Positions 53,898 through 63,236 are shown, counted from the stretch's first letter. The stretch is 64,000 nt of DNA from JBJXGE01 sp046154185 (GCA_046154185.1 JBJXGE010000009.1:1-64000), one strand, 5' to 3'. Notes: a model not told the origin generated them from the letters alone. A program made the numbers and translations.

Positions 53898-54266
53898 TCA
53901 GTCGCGCTGACCGACGGCCGTGGGCGTCGGTTCGGTCGGAACTCGGCGCGTCGCAACGTCGGGCGCTTCCACGTGCGGAACCGGGTCGACCTCCGACTTG
54001 CGAACGGGCGCGGCCCAGCTTTTTCCTGCGATCGGAGGATCGTGCTCGAGCTTGTAGGCTTGAACTCGGTCATACGCGATGTGCAGGCGACTTTCATACC
54101 AACGTCGCCGTACGTACGCGTGCCGCCGCCGCAAATCGCAGGCGAGTAGCACCAGCAATACTAAAACGCTCATCACGAGCAGCACGCACCCAAGCAGCAA
54201 GTACGTATACACGCGCTGGCTCTCCCGTCGCGCACGGAACGCGGCGGACGCCGGGAAGCTCTTCAC
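53898..54266 (-). CDS. Small single-helix membrane protein
   Basis: A 122-residue protein with a strong membrane helix (YTYLLLGCVLLVMSVLVLLVLL), followed by a basic segment (RRRHAYVRRRWYESRLHIAYD) and a polar tail. The strong hydrophobic segment favours this frame over open frames on the other strand, which are Arg/Ser-rich shadows. No homologue is recognised. It lies between the zinc-ribbon protein and the DUF3106-like gene on the same strand. Confidence 0.5.
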   Translation of the reverse strand: MKSFPASAAFRARRESQRVYTYLLLGCVLLVMSVLVLLVLLACDLRRRHAYVRRRWYESRLHIAYDRVQAYKLEHDPPIAGKSWAAPVRKSEVDPVPHVEAPDVATRRVPTEPTPTAVGQRD

Positions 54267-54357
54267 CGACAGCGTCCATCCATCAGCCTCTATCGAACGA
54301 TTCGTCCGCTGGCTTCAGGATGAGATGCGTCGCGAGCGCCGCGAGTCGCTGAATTGG

Positions 54358-55665
54358 CTACCAAACTTGCGCGCCCAAATCCGATCGGCCAGGCGAATTC
54401 GAATCGCCCTGCGCGGCGGTTGGTGACGGCTTGCGCGGTTCCCCTGGCCGGCCAGCCTCCCCTGGAAGCTTATCGGGACGATCCGATGGCGGTCCGCGTC
54501 GATCGCGCGGACGCCAAAGATGCAATAGTCGCCCGCGTTGATGTCGGGTTAGTTTCGTCACGGAATCCCGCAACTCCGGGGTGAGTTTCGGATGCGCGTT
54601 GGCGCTGGTCGGGTCCGCGAGAAGTTCTTGGCGCAGCTCAAGCGGCAATTCCTCGAGTTGCACTCGGAGCCGACCGAGCTGTTCGAGTTCGGCGCGGAGC
54701 CTGCTGCCACTTGGGGCGCCGCTCGGCGGTGGACCTTCTCTTCCGTCGGGTGGCGGTGGCCCGAACTCGCCGGGTCGATCGCCATTGCGCGCCCCACGTC
54801 CTCCGTGTGGAGGATGGCGCGAGCGATCGCCCGCGCCCTGCGGTTCGCGGCCATTTTCCGGCGCGTCGCCCGCGGCGGGCGGTTTCCGCCTCGGCCGGCT
54901 CTCCAGAAATCGGCGACGCAGTTCCGCCTCGCGATCGGCGGCCGACAGCGCATCCAAGCGCTGCTGCTCTTCGGGCGGAAGCGAATTGTAGAAGCGTCGC
55001 ATCATGCGCTCGACGATGGTGCGTAGCTCGCGAGCGCGCGCTTCCGGATCGAGCGCGAGTATGCGCTCACGCTCTTCATCCGGCAACTCGCGCAGGAATC
55101 CTCGCAGTGCCTGATGCCGTTGCTCGTAGCGCACTTGCTCATCGGGCGCGCGAGTGCGAAATTTCTCGAGCCGCTCCAAAAGCGCGCGGCGATCATCTGG
55201 GTTCAATTGCCGAAAGCGCTCAACAAGCTGTTTCCGTCGCTCTTCGGGCAGATCTCGCAGCAAGCGATGCAGGCGCCGCATGCCCGCCCGCTCATCGGGA
55301 TTCATCTGCCGCCAGCGCTCGCGATTTCGTTTCCAGCGCTCGTTCTCCTCCGGCGTGCGATCGAGCTTGCGCTCGTCCGACCGGCCGCCAGGAGAAGCCG
55401 GGCGGCGCATCCGGCGCTCGGGTTCCGCCGCCGGTGGACGCGGTTCTTCCGTCAACGAACTCAGATTTTCTGGTGGGGGAGAAACCGCTGCCTCCTGCTC
55501 GGGAGTGTTTGGCGCTTCCTGTGAAGAACGAGTTGGCGCTGTCTCTTGGGCCTCGACACCCGTCGCGACACCGAGCGATACGAAGAGCACGAGTGTGTGA
55601 GCTACCCCGATGAATCGCGCGACGCGCATCGACTTGAATACGTTTCTCAAGCGCACCTTTACCAT
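54358..55665 (-). CDS. Exported DUF3106-like protein
   Basis: About 435 residues. A signal peptide (FIGVAHTLVLFVSLGVATGVEA) is followed by Pro/Glu-rich sequence and then Arg/Glu-rich helical repeats of DUF3106 character (WRQMNPDERAGMRRLHRLLR, ERFRQLNPDDRRALLERLEK, GFLRELPDEERERILALDPE). The C-terminal third is Pro/Arg/Gly-rich and disordered. Such proteins usually occur, as here, after an ECF sigma factor and a membrane-anchored regulator, and may act as envelope stress sensors of the CpxP/CnrX sort (inference). ATG 55665 is used; ATG 55704 overlaps the upstream gene and ATG 55629 is closer to the signal. Confidence 0.75.
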   Translation of the reverse strand: MVKVRLRNVFKSMRVARFIGVAHTLVLFVSLGVATGVEAQETAPTRSSQEAPNTPEQEAAVSPPPENLSSLTEEPRPPAAEPERRMRRPASPGGRSDERKLDRTPEENERWKRNRERWRQMNPDERAGMRRLHRLLRDLPEERRKQLVERFRQLNPDDRRALLERLEKFRTRAPDEQVRYEQRHQALRGFLRELPDEERERILALDPEARARELRTIVERMMRRFYNSLPPEEQQRLDALSAADREAELRRRFLESRPRRKPPAAGDAPENGREPQGAGDRSRHPPHGGRGARNGDRPGEFGPPPPDGREGPPPSGAPSGSRLRAELEQLGRLRVQLEELPLELRQELLADPTSANAHPKLTPELRDSVTKLTRHQRGRLLHLWRPRDRRGPPSDRPDKLPGEAGRPGEPRKPSPTAAQGDSNSPGRSDLGAQVW

Positions 55666-55682
55666 CCTTGCTATTTGCTCGC

Positions 55683-56270
55683 TCAAGAATTCTCGAGCAG
55701 CCATTCGAGGTATGGATCGTTCAACAAATCGAGTTCTTCTACGATGTCGAGCGCCTCCAGGTCTTCCGCGGACAACCGATCGTTGAACACTTCACTCAAC
55801 AAAGCGGAACCAAGTTCTGAAAGTTCATCGAGGTCTGCTACGACATCGACATCGTCGTCCGGCAAATCTTCGACTGCCACGACTGCGCCGCCGCTCGAGC
55901 CGTCACCACTCAAAAAACCCAGATCCTTGCGGACATAAACGATCGCCGCGGCGCTCATCAGAATCAGCAGCGCCGCCGCCCAGCGTAGGTTCGCACCGCT
56001 CAGTCGGTGACGAGCCCGTGCGCTGTCGAAGCGAGCTGCCACGCCCTCACCGTCGCCGCTCGCGATCTGTCGACCGTCCGCCGGCGGATCCGCCGGCGCA
56101 TCCGCCGGCGCATCCGCCGGCGCACTGCGGGTTGCCGCGCGCAAACGCTGCACGAACACATCGGCGTCCGGTAGCGGTTCACGCCGCTCGACCAGACGAA
56201 ACGCGTGCAACAAGCGATCGAGCGCGAGCTCGCGCTCGGGAGTCGACTTGTCATTCAGCTCTTCAGCCAT
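55683..56270 (-). CDS. Putative membrane-bound anti-sigma factor
   Basis: A 195-residue protein. The N-terminal cytoplasmic part (about 1-100) is helical (LALDRLLHAFRLVERREPLP), with a PADAPADAPADPPADG linker. One membrane helix follows (LRWAAALLILMSAAAIVYV), then a very acidic exterior domain (VEDLPDDDVDVVADLDELSE). It lies 67 bp downstream of the ECF sigma gene on the same strand, the usual place for its anti-sigma. It lacks the zinc-binding HxxxCxxC anti-sigma motif, so the assignment is by topology and position. AGGA precedes ATG 56270. A 12-bp repeat around 56088-56130 encodes the linker. Confidence 0.7.
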   Translation of the reverse strand: MAEELNDKSTPERELALDRLLHAFRLVERREPLPDADVFVQRLRAATRSAPADAPADAPADPPADGRQIASGDGEGVAARFDSARARHRLSGANLRWAAALLILMSAAAIVYVRKDLGFLSGDGSSGGAVVAVEDLPDDDVDVVADLDELSELGSALLSEVFNDRLSAEDLEALDIVEELDLLNDPYLEWLLENS

Positions 56271-56337
56271 GTTTCCTACTACTCCTCGATCGCGTCTTTG
56301 ATCGAATCCCTCTTCGCGTTCTTCGTCACATTCTTTG

Positions 56338-57183
56338 TCAAATCGCGGCCGGCTTCGGCGTCGCGCCGCCATCGATTTCGAAGTACGGCGCGAGTTTCTC
56401 GAGCAAGGCGGCGCGCGCGCGATGCAACAACGACTTGACGGCCGGCACTGTCATTTCGAGCACGGCGCCGATTTGCTCGAGCTCAAAATCCTCGAAGCGC
56501 TGGAGCTCGATCGCTAACCGTTGCCGCTCCGGGAGCGTCGCGATCGCGGCGCGCACGATCGCCGTCATCTCGTCCTGCAACAACGGGTCAGCGTCGGAGT
56601 CGCCGCCGAATCCCGCGCTGTCGGCGCTGGCACGCGCCCCAGCGCCATTCCATTGCGCACTCGGCGCGTCAAGTCCGGGACGCCATTCCTGTCCCATCGA
56701 CGAATCCGCGCCGCCGTTCGCCGCGGAGAGCTGTGACCTTGGCAGCCAGCGCTTCCGGGAGCGCGTTCGCAGCTCGTTGAGCGCGAGTCGAGTTGTCATC
56801 GTTGCGAGCCAACCGAGGAAGTTGCTCGGATCGCGGAATTGCTGCTGCTGACCAGATCGATAGAGTCGCAAAAAAACTTCCTGCGCCACATCCTCGGCTC
56901 CTGACTCTTCCGCGAGGTAACGCCGCGCGTGTCGGATCACGAACGCCAGGTGTCGCCGCACGAGAAACTCGTACGCGGTTTCGTCACCCCGTTGAAAACG
57001 CAGCATCAGCTCAGCGTCGCTGACGAGGTCGGCGTCGGGCTCGGTTCGGGCTGCATCCGCTGCACCCGCGGCCGCACCCTCAGCGGCGGCTCGGCCATTT
57101 TTCGCCGCGACGTTTTTCGTGCTCCGGGCATCTCGCCGGCGCGCGATTTCCGCCGCGGATCGCGGATCGATCGGACCTGGCAA
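56338..57183 (-). CDS. ECF-family RNA polymerase sigma factor
   Basis: A 281-residue sigma-70-type protein with only regions 2 and 4. Region 2: ELMLRFQRGDETAYEFLVRR, then AEDVAQEVFLRLYRSG and NFLGWLATMTTRLALNELR. Region 4: LPERQRLAIELQRFEDFELE and IGAVLEMTVPAVKSLLHRAR. A 50-residue linker (SAANGGADSSMGQEWRPGLD...) is longer than usual. The N-terminus has an Ala-rich extension. TTG at 57183 has a perfect AGGAGGT six bases upstream, giving a clear start; the frame continues upstream without conserved sequence. It heads the sigma / putative anti-sigma / DUF3106-like operon and probably controls its own promoter. Confidence 0.92.
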   Translation of the reverse strand: MPGPIDPRSAAEIARRRDARSTKNVAAKNGRAAAEGAAAGAADAARTEPDADLVSDAELMLRFQRGDETAYEFLVRRHLAFVIRHARRYLAEESGAEDVAQEVFLRLYRSGQQQQFRDPSNFLGWLATMTTRLALNELRTRSRKRWLPRSQLSAANGGADSSMGQEWRPGLDAPSAQWNGAGARASADSAGFGGDSDADPLLQDEMTAIVRAAIATLPERQRLAIELQRFEDFELEQIGAVLEMTVPAVKSLLHRARAALLEKLAPYFEIDGGATPKPAAI

Positions 57184-57310
57184 GGCCGAACCTCCTGGTT
57201 GAAGAACACCGACGAGCGACTCCGGGTTGCGCTCGCTTATGGTATATACTCCCGGGCACTTGGAGAAGCGCCAGCCGGCGCCGTGAGCGGCCGAGGAATG
57301 GGAGTACGGT

Positions 57311-58486
57311 TTGAACTTGCTCGAGCAGCTGCCACTTATCACCGCGCCGGGCTCCGAGAGCGCCAGCAGCGACGCGACCGAAGCCGCCGCGTTCGCGGGC
57401 GGGCGCGAAGCGCGCGAATTCGTGCTCCGAGATCTCGCGCTTCGGGATCTGATGGCAAGTCGCAGCTATTACTTGGTCGACGTGCGCTCTCCCGCCGAGT
57501 TCACCGAGGACCACATTCCGGAAGCTCGCTCGGTGCCGCTCTTTTCCGACCAGGAGCGCGCGGTGGTCGGCACGTTGTATCGTCATGCCGGTCCCGGCGC
57601 AGCACGCGCTTGGGGGGAAGACCGCGTCGTGGCGCGCCTCGCCGGCTACTTTGCCGAAATGTGCGAAGCCTTTGATCTCGACGCGACCGGCCAGCCGCGC
57701 GCGAATCCCACTTGGCCGCGCGTGATCGCGTGCGCTCGCGGCGGCCAGCGTTCGCAAGCCGTAGCCGATTGGTTGCAGGGCCGTGGCGTGGCGGTCCGTC
57801 GATTGGTTGGCGGCTACCGCTCGTATCGGGCGACCGTGCGAAACGAACTCCGCCGCGTCCGCATTCCGCGCCCGATCGTGCTGCACGGCCTCACCGGCGT
57901 CGGCAAAACGCACGTCCTGCGTGCCGTCGCCGCCGCACTCCCGGGGCAGGTACTCGATCTCGAGGCGCTCGCGGGCCATCGTTCGTCGCTCCTCGGCGAC
58001 ATCGGATTGATCCCGGCCTCGCAAAAACTCTTTGAAAGTCGATTGGCCCGAGCGATCGCGAATCTGACCGGTCCGTTTACGCTTTGCGAATGGGAAGGGC
58101 GGCGGATCGGAGATCGAGAATTGCCGCTGGAGGTCTACCAACAACTGCAGCGGGCAACTCACGTCTGTCTCGAGGCACGCATCGACCAGCGCGTCGACCT
58201 GTTGTGCCGGGAGTATCTATCGGTCGGTGGTGTCGAGGAAGTGACGCAGCGACTCGCGGGACTCGAGCGTTGTGAGACGCTCGGTATTCAAGGCGTCAGC
58301 GAAGTCGTAGCGTTGTTGCGGGCCGGCGAGATTAGCTCCGCCGTGCGGAGACTTCTCGTCGAGCATTACGATCCGCGCTATCTGCATTCTCAGCAGCATT
58401 TGAGCTGCGCGCGGCGCTTTGCGCTGACGACGATTCCGGACACCGCGCGCGCGATCGTCGAGTGGAGCGAGGAACACGTCCGGTGA
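57311..58486 (+). CDS. mnmH: tRNA 2-selenouridine synthase (MnmH/SelU)
   Basis: A 391-residue protein that converts 2-thiouridine to 2-selenouridine at the wobble position of certain tRNAs using selenophosphate, through a geranylated intermediate. The N-terminal rhodanese domain runs from LVDVRSPAEFTEDHIPEARS to RVIACARGGQRSQAVADWLQ, with the active Cys retained. The P-loop domain has HGLTGVGKTHVLRA. The DLEALAGHRSSLLGDIG segment is diagnostic. TTG 57311 has GGAG six bases upstream. Its presence implies the cell makes selenophosphate (SelD), which is not in the window. It is divergent from the ECF sigma gene. Confidence 0.93.
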   Translation: MNLLEQLPLITAPGSESASSDATEAAAFAGGREAREFVLRDLALRDLMASRSYYLVDVRSPAEFTEDHIPEARSVPLFSDQERAVVGTLYRHAGPGAARAWGEDRVVARLAGYFAEMCEAFDLDATGQPRANPTWPRVIACARGGQRSQAVADWLQGRGVAVRRLVGGYRSYRATVRNELRRVRIPRPIVLHGLTGVGKTHVLRAVAAALPGQVLDLEALAGHRSSLLGDIGLIPASQKLFESRLARAIANLTGPFTLCEWEGRRIGDRELPLEVYQQLQRATHVCLEARIDQRVDLLCREYLSVGGVEEVTQRLAGLERCETLGIQGVSEVVALLRAGEISSAVRRLLVEHYDPRYLHSQQHLSCARRFALTTIPDTARAIVEWSEEHVR

Positions 58487-60408
58487 TGCGGCGCGTCGCG
58501 GTGCTACTCGCGATTCTGAGTAGTTGCCTCGTCACCTGCGTGGCGCTGTTGATCGGACTCTCTGGCGCCGGTGGTCCACTCGCCGCCAGTCTCGAGCGCG
58601 CCTGGCCGCTCGGGCTATTGAAGATCACAAACGCGGAACTGCCGCGCCCACTCTTTGCGGAATTGCAGTGCGCGCGTTGGGAGTTGGCGCTCGCGAAGAA
58701 TCTCGAGCGCCCGTGGGCGGACTGGAGCACGATCGCGACGCTCGAAGACGTGAGTTGGCGCCAAGACGCATGGCTGCCATTTCTCCGGCGGCCAAAATTC
58801 GGGGCGAGCGAGCTACGCTTCGAGCGCGGCTCGCTGCGACTCGCAAAGTTGCCGTTTGGTCTGAACAGCGCTTTGCTCGCCGAGTCGCAGCCCGCCGGAT
58901 TCCTGCGGGCGATCCTCAGTGATGGCGCAATTCCGGAACGGGTCGCCGGCGCCAAACTCTCGATCGAGCTCACCCGCAAGCCCGACGTTTGTGAGCAACG
59001 CCTTGAACTCGAAGCGCCGACCTTTTCGCGCAGCGCGGAGGGAGTCGAGCTGAGCGCCGGATTGACGGCCGCGAACTGGCGTGATGGCCGATTGTCCTGG
59101 CAAGCGGCGCGGACCAAGGATGGCGCGCCCGCGCAGACGTGGCTCGTGCATTTTGGCGACGCCGATTTCGCGAACTTTCCCTTCGACCTGTTGCGAGAAG
59201 CATGCGGAATGCCGTGGCCATTACCAGTTTTTCAAGGCATTGGACGCTTTGATCTCGATTGGCGCGGTGATGCCAACGGCTCGGTCGTTGACGTGCAACA
59301 CTACCAATCGGCATTGGCGTTTGGTTTCCTACCGCAGACCCTATCGCATGTGTCGGGGCGGCTGACCGCGAGCGACACCCACGTCGATTGGACCATCGAG
59401 CGCGGAACTTGCGCGGAACTCGCGCTCACCGCCGAGCTCGCGGTCGACGCGCGTCGCCTGCGACTTTCGGGTGCCGCACGACTCGACGGTCTTCTGGATG
59501 CGGTGAGCTTCGGTGAACTGTTGCCGGAGTTTTGGTCACTCCTGCTGCAGATCTTGGCGGTGAATGGTCGCTGCGAACTGAAGCTCGAGCTCGATGGTTC
59601 GTATGTCGGCACGTATGGCTCGCTGGTACGCCGCGCAATCTTGAACTTTCGCGACGTCGAGACGCTGGATAGCACCTACGGCGAGTATCTCACCGGTACG
59701 ATCGACTTTTCACCGACTTCCGTTGCGGGACGCTGGCAAATTGCCGCCGAATGCGGCGCGCTGCGGATTTGCGGACTCGATATGAGCCCCGGCCGTTGGG
59801 AGGGCGAGCTGCACGCGCGCGGATTGCGCCTCGAACGGCGCAGCGGCGATAAACCGCGAGTTGCGCTCGAGGTTCGCTATGCGGGTGATCCAAAAGATGC
59901 GCAGGCGTTGATCACGCGACTCGAAATCCGCGACGCGTCGTTGCCAGACGAAGTGGGTTCGCCGGCGGGCGCGGGTCGCGTCGATGTGATCGTTGATGGG
60001 ACCTGGAACGAGCAACAAGGGTACGCGTGTCGCGCCGCAGTGAGTTGGCGGCATGCGAGTTTGCCAACGGTCATCAATCTCGTCGACGGCGAGTCGATCG
60101 AAGCGGTTGAGTGGCCGGGCCGCGCGCTCGTCGGTCCGATCCGCGGCCGGCTCGTGGCGTTGCGCGATGCGGGCGAACCGAATCGCCTCCGCATCACCGA
60201 ATTTATTGCCGCAGACGCGGTCGGTTATTGGTTGGGACTCGGCGGAGAAGCCACGCGCAATGGCGCCTGGCGGCTCCTTGTGCGGGAGGTGGACGGGCGC
60301 GTGGCGCTGGATGATGTCGAGCGAATCCGGGAAATTACGCAGTCGCCGCCGCCCGGCTCCGACTATTCCGTGGAGGGCGTCGATTGGCGCTTTTCAGTCG
60401 TCGAGTGA
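58486..60408 (+). CDS. AsmA-like/large exported protein of unknown function
   Basis: A 640-residue protein with an N-terminal membrane anchor or signal (VAVLLAILSSCLVTCVALLIG). The rest is beta-rich without cysteine clusters, with repeated strand-turn patterns (LVHFGDADFANFPFDLLREA, AALDWTIERG-type, RVDVIVDGTWNEQQGYACRA) resembling AsmA/TamB-type lipid-transport proteins (low confidence). The ATG overlaps the mnmH stop (TGATG), so the two are translationally coupled. Its 3' end overlaps the convergent FeoB-associated gene by 46 bp. GTG 58483 is an alternative start. Confidence 0.72.
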   Translation: MRRVAVLLAILSSCLVTCVALLIGLSGAGGPLAASLERAWPLGLLKITNAELPRPLFAELQCARWELALAKNLERPWADWSTIATLEDVSWRQDAWLPFLRRPKFGASELRFERGSLRLAKLPFGLNSALLAESQPAGFLRAILSDGAIPERVAGAKLSIELTRKPDVCEQRLELEAPTFSRSAEGVELSAGLTAANWRDGRLSWQAARTKDGAPAQTWLVHFGDADFANFPFDLLREACGMPWPLPVFQGIGRFDLDWRGDANGSVVDVQHYQSALAFGFLPQTLSHVSGRLTASDTHVDWTIERGTCAELALTAELAVDARRLRLSGAARLDGLLDAVSFGELLPEFWSLLLQILAVNGRCELKLELDGSYVGTYGSLVRRAILNFRDVETLDSTYGEYLTGTIDFSPTSVAGRWQIAAECGALRICGLDMSPGRWEGELHARGLRLERRSGDKPRVALEVRYAGDPKDAQALITRLEIRDASLPDEVGSPAGAGRVDVIVDGTWNEQQGYACRAAVSWRHASLPTVINLVDGESIEAVEWPGRALVGPIRGRLVALRDAGEPNRLRITEFIAADAVGYWLGLGGEATRNGAWRLLVREVDGRVALDDVERIREITQSPPPGSDYSVEGVDWRFSVVE

Positions 60409-60560
60409 GGAGTCGCGCAGCAACTTCCGCATGCGCCGGCTGAGCGCCGCAATTTGGCGCGCAGCGTCACGACGACAACCGCAACGCACAGCGCCGTGAC
60501 GGCGTAGAACTGCCAGTCGGCGAAGACCGACGCGGATCCGATGGCGACAAAAGATGTCAT
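60363..60560 (-). CDS. FeoB-associated Cys-rich membrane protein
   Basis: A 65-residue protein with one membrane helix (WQFYAVTALCVAVVVVTLRA) followed by a Cys cluster (GACGSCC), the pattern of the small FeoB-associated Cys-rich family. Its ATG overlaps the feoB stop by 4 bp (ATGA). Such proteins may take part in FeoB assembly or iron handling as FeoC-like partners, but their role is not settled. The 3' end overlaps the convergent AsmA-like gene by 46 bp. Confidence 0.82.
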   Translation of the reverse strand: MTSFVAIGSASVFADWQFYAVTALCVAVVVVTLRAKLRRSAGACGSCCATPHSTTEKRQSTPSTE

Positions 60561-62659
60561 CCGTTGATTCCCATCGCGAGGACGGCGATGTGAGTCAGCC
60601 AGGCCGCGCCGTAGGCGAGGGCCGACATATAGGCGAACTGCAACAACGCCCAACTTGCCGCGCCGGCCTCGCGCCGCGTGACGGCGAGTGTCGGCAGGCA
60701 TTGCAGCGCCAGCACGTAAAAAACCAAGAGACTCGCGCACGTCGCACGATCGAGGAGCGGTTGACCGTCGTCGCGACGCGCGGCGCGCACGCGAGCGCGA
60801 ACACCCGCGTCTTCGGCTTCGCTGTCGGCCTGACCGAGAATCACCAGCAAGGACGAGACAAAGACTTCGCGCGCCGCGAAGCTGGTCACGACCGCGATAT
60901 TGAGCTGCCAATCAAAGCCAAGAGGAGCAAACACGGGTTCGAGTCCGCGCCCGAGTCGGCCGGCAAAACTGTGCTCGAGGGTTTCGCGTTGCGCGAGTGT
61001 CGACGCTTCCGATTCCGCGGTGGCGAGCGGTTGCGCGAGCGACTCGCGTTGTTCAGAAGGGGCCGCGGCGAGTTCCGCTTGCGAGTTGGCGACGATCGCT
61101 TCGACCGCCTGCAATTCCGCGCTCGGCGCCGCCGTTGGAAAATGGGAAAGCCACCAAAGCACCATCGAGATCACCACGATGACGGTGCCAGCCTTCGTGA
61201 GAAACAAACGACCGCGATCGTAACTCGTGACTAACGCGGTCCACATCGATGGCCACTTGTAACTCGGCAACTCCAGCACCATCGGTCGCGAGCGGCCAGG
61301 CAACAAAGTGCCACGCGCCAGCGCGGCGCTGGCGAGCGCTGCCAGTGCGCCGAGCGCGTAGCACGCGCTAAAGGCGCCCGCGGCGGCGAGTGGGTTGTGC
61401 GGAAACAAGAAGCCGATCAAGAGCGTGTAAACGGGGAGTCGCGCCGAGCAACTCATGAATGGCGCCACCAGAATGGTTGCGATGCGATCGCGGCGATCCG
61501 GGATGAGTCGCGTAGCCAAAATGCCGGGCAGCGCACACGCATGGCTCGAGAGGAGCGGCACAAACGCCTGGCCGGGCAACCCAAAGCGTCGCATCCAGCG
61601 ATCGACGAGAAACGCGGCGCGCGCGAGATAGCCTGTGTCTTCGAGGAGGCTCAACAGAAAAAACAGGAGACAAATCTGAGGCAGAAACACAACCGTCCCG
61701 GCGATGCCGCCGAGGACGCCGTCGATGAGCAAATCTTGGAATCGCCCCGACGGCAACACCGCGCGAAGCCCGGTGCCGGCGAGCTCAAAGAGCTGCTCGA
61801 TAGCCGACATTGGGTAATCGGCGAGCGCGAAAATCGAGAAGAAAAGACCGACCATGACGACGGCAAAGCAGGAAAAACCGTAGATCGTATGCGTAAAAAC
61901 GCGATCGGCACGATCGGTCCACGCTTGCGAGTGCGCCGATTTCTTGTTGGGCGCGACGGTCCCGCCGCGGGCCGCGACCGACTCGGACCAGCGCGTCAAC
62001 GCGGTCGGCGTGAGGTCAGTCGGCAACGGACAAACCGGCGCGGGCGGTAATAGTTGTGGCGTGTGCAGCGCTTCGACGAGCTGATCGAGACCTTCACCGG
62101 TGCGAGCGGAAACGGCAACCACGCGGCAGCCGAGCTCACGTTGCAACGCGCCGGCATCGATACCAAGGCGTTGACGGCGGGCGAGGTCGATCATGTTGAG
62201 CGCCACGATGGTCGGCAGCTTACGCGCCAGAATTTCGCCCACAAGCACGAGGTGACGAACGAGATTCGTGCTATCGACGACGAGGAGCACGCCGTCCGGC
62301 ACGCCCGGTTCGCCAACGAGGTCACCCGCGAGGCCGTCGCGCGCGATCTTCGCATCGGGGGTATCGAGCGCGAGACCGTAGATCCCAGGCAAGTCGATCA
62401 ACTTGATCCGTTGGGCGTCGGCTCCGATGCGGCCAATACGTGGCGCGGCGGTCACGCCTGGGTAATTACCGGTTTTTGCGCGTAGACCACAGAGTCGATT
62501 GAAGAGCGTCGTCTTGCCGCCGTTGGGATTGCCCAACAGCATCCAGCGCCGCTCACCGCGTCGCGTGCTCGGGTGATCATCAACGGTCGAACGAGTTGCG
62601 GACGCGGTCGTCGGCGGATGTGATCGAAGGTCGCGGGCGATCGGATCAGGAGCGATCAT
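60557..62659 (-). CDS. feoB: Ferrous iron transporter FeoB
   Basis: A 700-residue membrane GTPase that imports Fe(II). The G domain has GNPNGGKTT (43-51, G1), T70 in the YPGVT switch (G2), DLPGIYGL (G3) and NMID (G4). The membrane region carries Gate and Core segments (LLFFLLSLLEDTGYLARAAF, GLPGQAFVPLLSSHACALPG, FMSCSARLPVYTLLIGFL) and LAAREVFVSSL-like SFAAREVFVSSLLVILGQ, all typical of FeoB. The C-terminus differs little from family norms. ATG 62659 has a longer N-terminal extension of about 35 residues before the G domain. Gene order feoA-feoB-Cys-rich is standard; the feoA gene lies 135 bp upstream. Confidence 0.96.
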   Translation of the reverse strand: MIAPDPIARDLRSHPPTTASATRSTVDDHPSTRRGERRWMLLGNPNGGKTTLFNRLCGLRAKTGNYPGVTAAPRIGRIGADAQRIKLIDLPGIYGLALDTPDAKIARDGLAGDLVGEPGVPDGVLLVVDSTNLVRHLVLVGEILARKLPTIVALNMIDLARRQRLGIDAGALQRELGCRVVAVSARTGEGLDQLVEALHTPQLLPPAPVCPLPTDLTPTALTRWSESVAARGGTVAPNKKSAHSQAWTDRADRVFTHTIYGFSCFAVVMVGLFFSIFALADYPMSAIEQLFELAGTGLRAVLPSGRFQDLLIDGVLGGIAGTVVFLPQICLLFFLLSLLEDTGYLARAAFLVDRWMRRFGLPGQAFVPLLSSHACALPGILATRLIPDRRDRIATILVAPFMSCSARLPVYTLLIGFLFPHNPLAAAGAFSACYALGALAALASAALARGTLLPGRSRPMVLELPSYKWPSMWTALVTSYDRGRLFLTKAGTVIVVISMVLWWLSHFPTAAPSAELQAVEAIVANSQAELAAAPSEQRESLAQPLATAESEASTLAQRETLEHSFAGRLGRGLEPVFAPLGFDWQLNIAVVTSFAAREVFVSSLLVILGQADSEAEDAGVRARVRAARRDDGQPLLDRATCASLLVFYVLALQCLPTLAVTRREAGAASWALLQFAYMSALAYGAAWLTHIAVLAMGING

Positions 62660-62794
62660 CGTCTCACTCCCAAAACCGAGCCTTTGCGTCGGGTGGGCAG
62701 TTCACTGGTTCGCCCGCCATACCGGCGACCAAGCAATCCAGCTCAGCAAACAAGCAAACCGCGCGCGCACCCACCCTCGACTCGAGTCGCCGTG

Positions 62795-63124
62795 TCACGC
62801 GACGTCGGGGGCGCTGAGCGGTTCCTCAGTTAGTCCTCGGTCGGTAATCGGGACGACCAGCAGTTTGCGCGCAACGCAGGCCGACAGACCGATCCGCGTC
62901 GTGCGGACTTGCACGATGCACGGTTCGCCGGGCCGACACACGCGCAGCGGGCAACCGTCGGTGAGTCCCAATGCCGCCATGTACGCCGCATCCTCGGCGT
63001 CCAGTTCCATCGCGTGCAGCGTCGCCGAGGCGCCCTTTCCTATCGTGCTCAGTGGCACGGCGGAACGCTCGATTCGCCTCGCCGCCGTCGTCGTCGGACC
63101 TTGCCTCGTCGCCGCGGGACTCAC
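62795..63124 (-). CDS. feoA: FeoA-family protein
   Basis: A 109-residue SH3-like protein. It has the FeoA pattern: LSTIGKGASATLHAMELDAE, a LGLTDGCPLRVCRPGEP turn and CIVQVRTTRIGLSACVARKL in place of the usual iGl...a..I.V. It acts with FeoB in Fe(II) uptake, probably binding the cytoplasmic side. The N-terminal 25 residues (MSPAATRQGPTTTAARRIER) are an extension not typical of FeoA. It starts the feo operon, divergent from the DtxR-family gene. Confidence 0.9.
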   Translation of the reverse strand: MSPAATRQGPTTTAARRIERSAVPLSTIGKGASATLHAMELDAEDAAYMAALGLTDGCPLRVCRPGEPCIVQVRTTRIGLSACVARKLLVVPITDRGLTEEPLSAPDVA

Positions 63125-63159
63125 GTGCTCTTGTATCCTTTAGCCGCGAACCTGAAACT

Positions 63160-63236
63160 TCTACCGTGAGCAAACGACCGACGGTAGAGCTAGACGACGC
63201 GGGGCCTATTCTAATGAACGCTTGACCTGGCGTCAA
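63160..63236. promoter_or_regulatory. Candidate iron-regulator operators in the feoA-dtxR intergenic region
   Basis: Two inverted repeats lie between the divergent genes. TCTACCGT (63160-63167) and ACGGTAGA (63181-63188) are perfect 8-bp arms spaced by 13 bases. TTGAC (63222-63226) and GTCAA (63232-63236) form a 5-bp palindrome with a 5-base centre. DtxR-family proteins bind such palindromes near 19-20 bp long. The sequences do not match the classical IdeR box, so the assignment is tentative. Confidence 0.4.
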
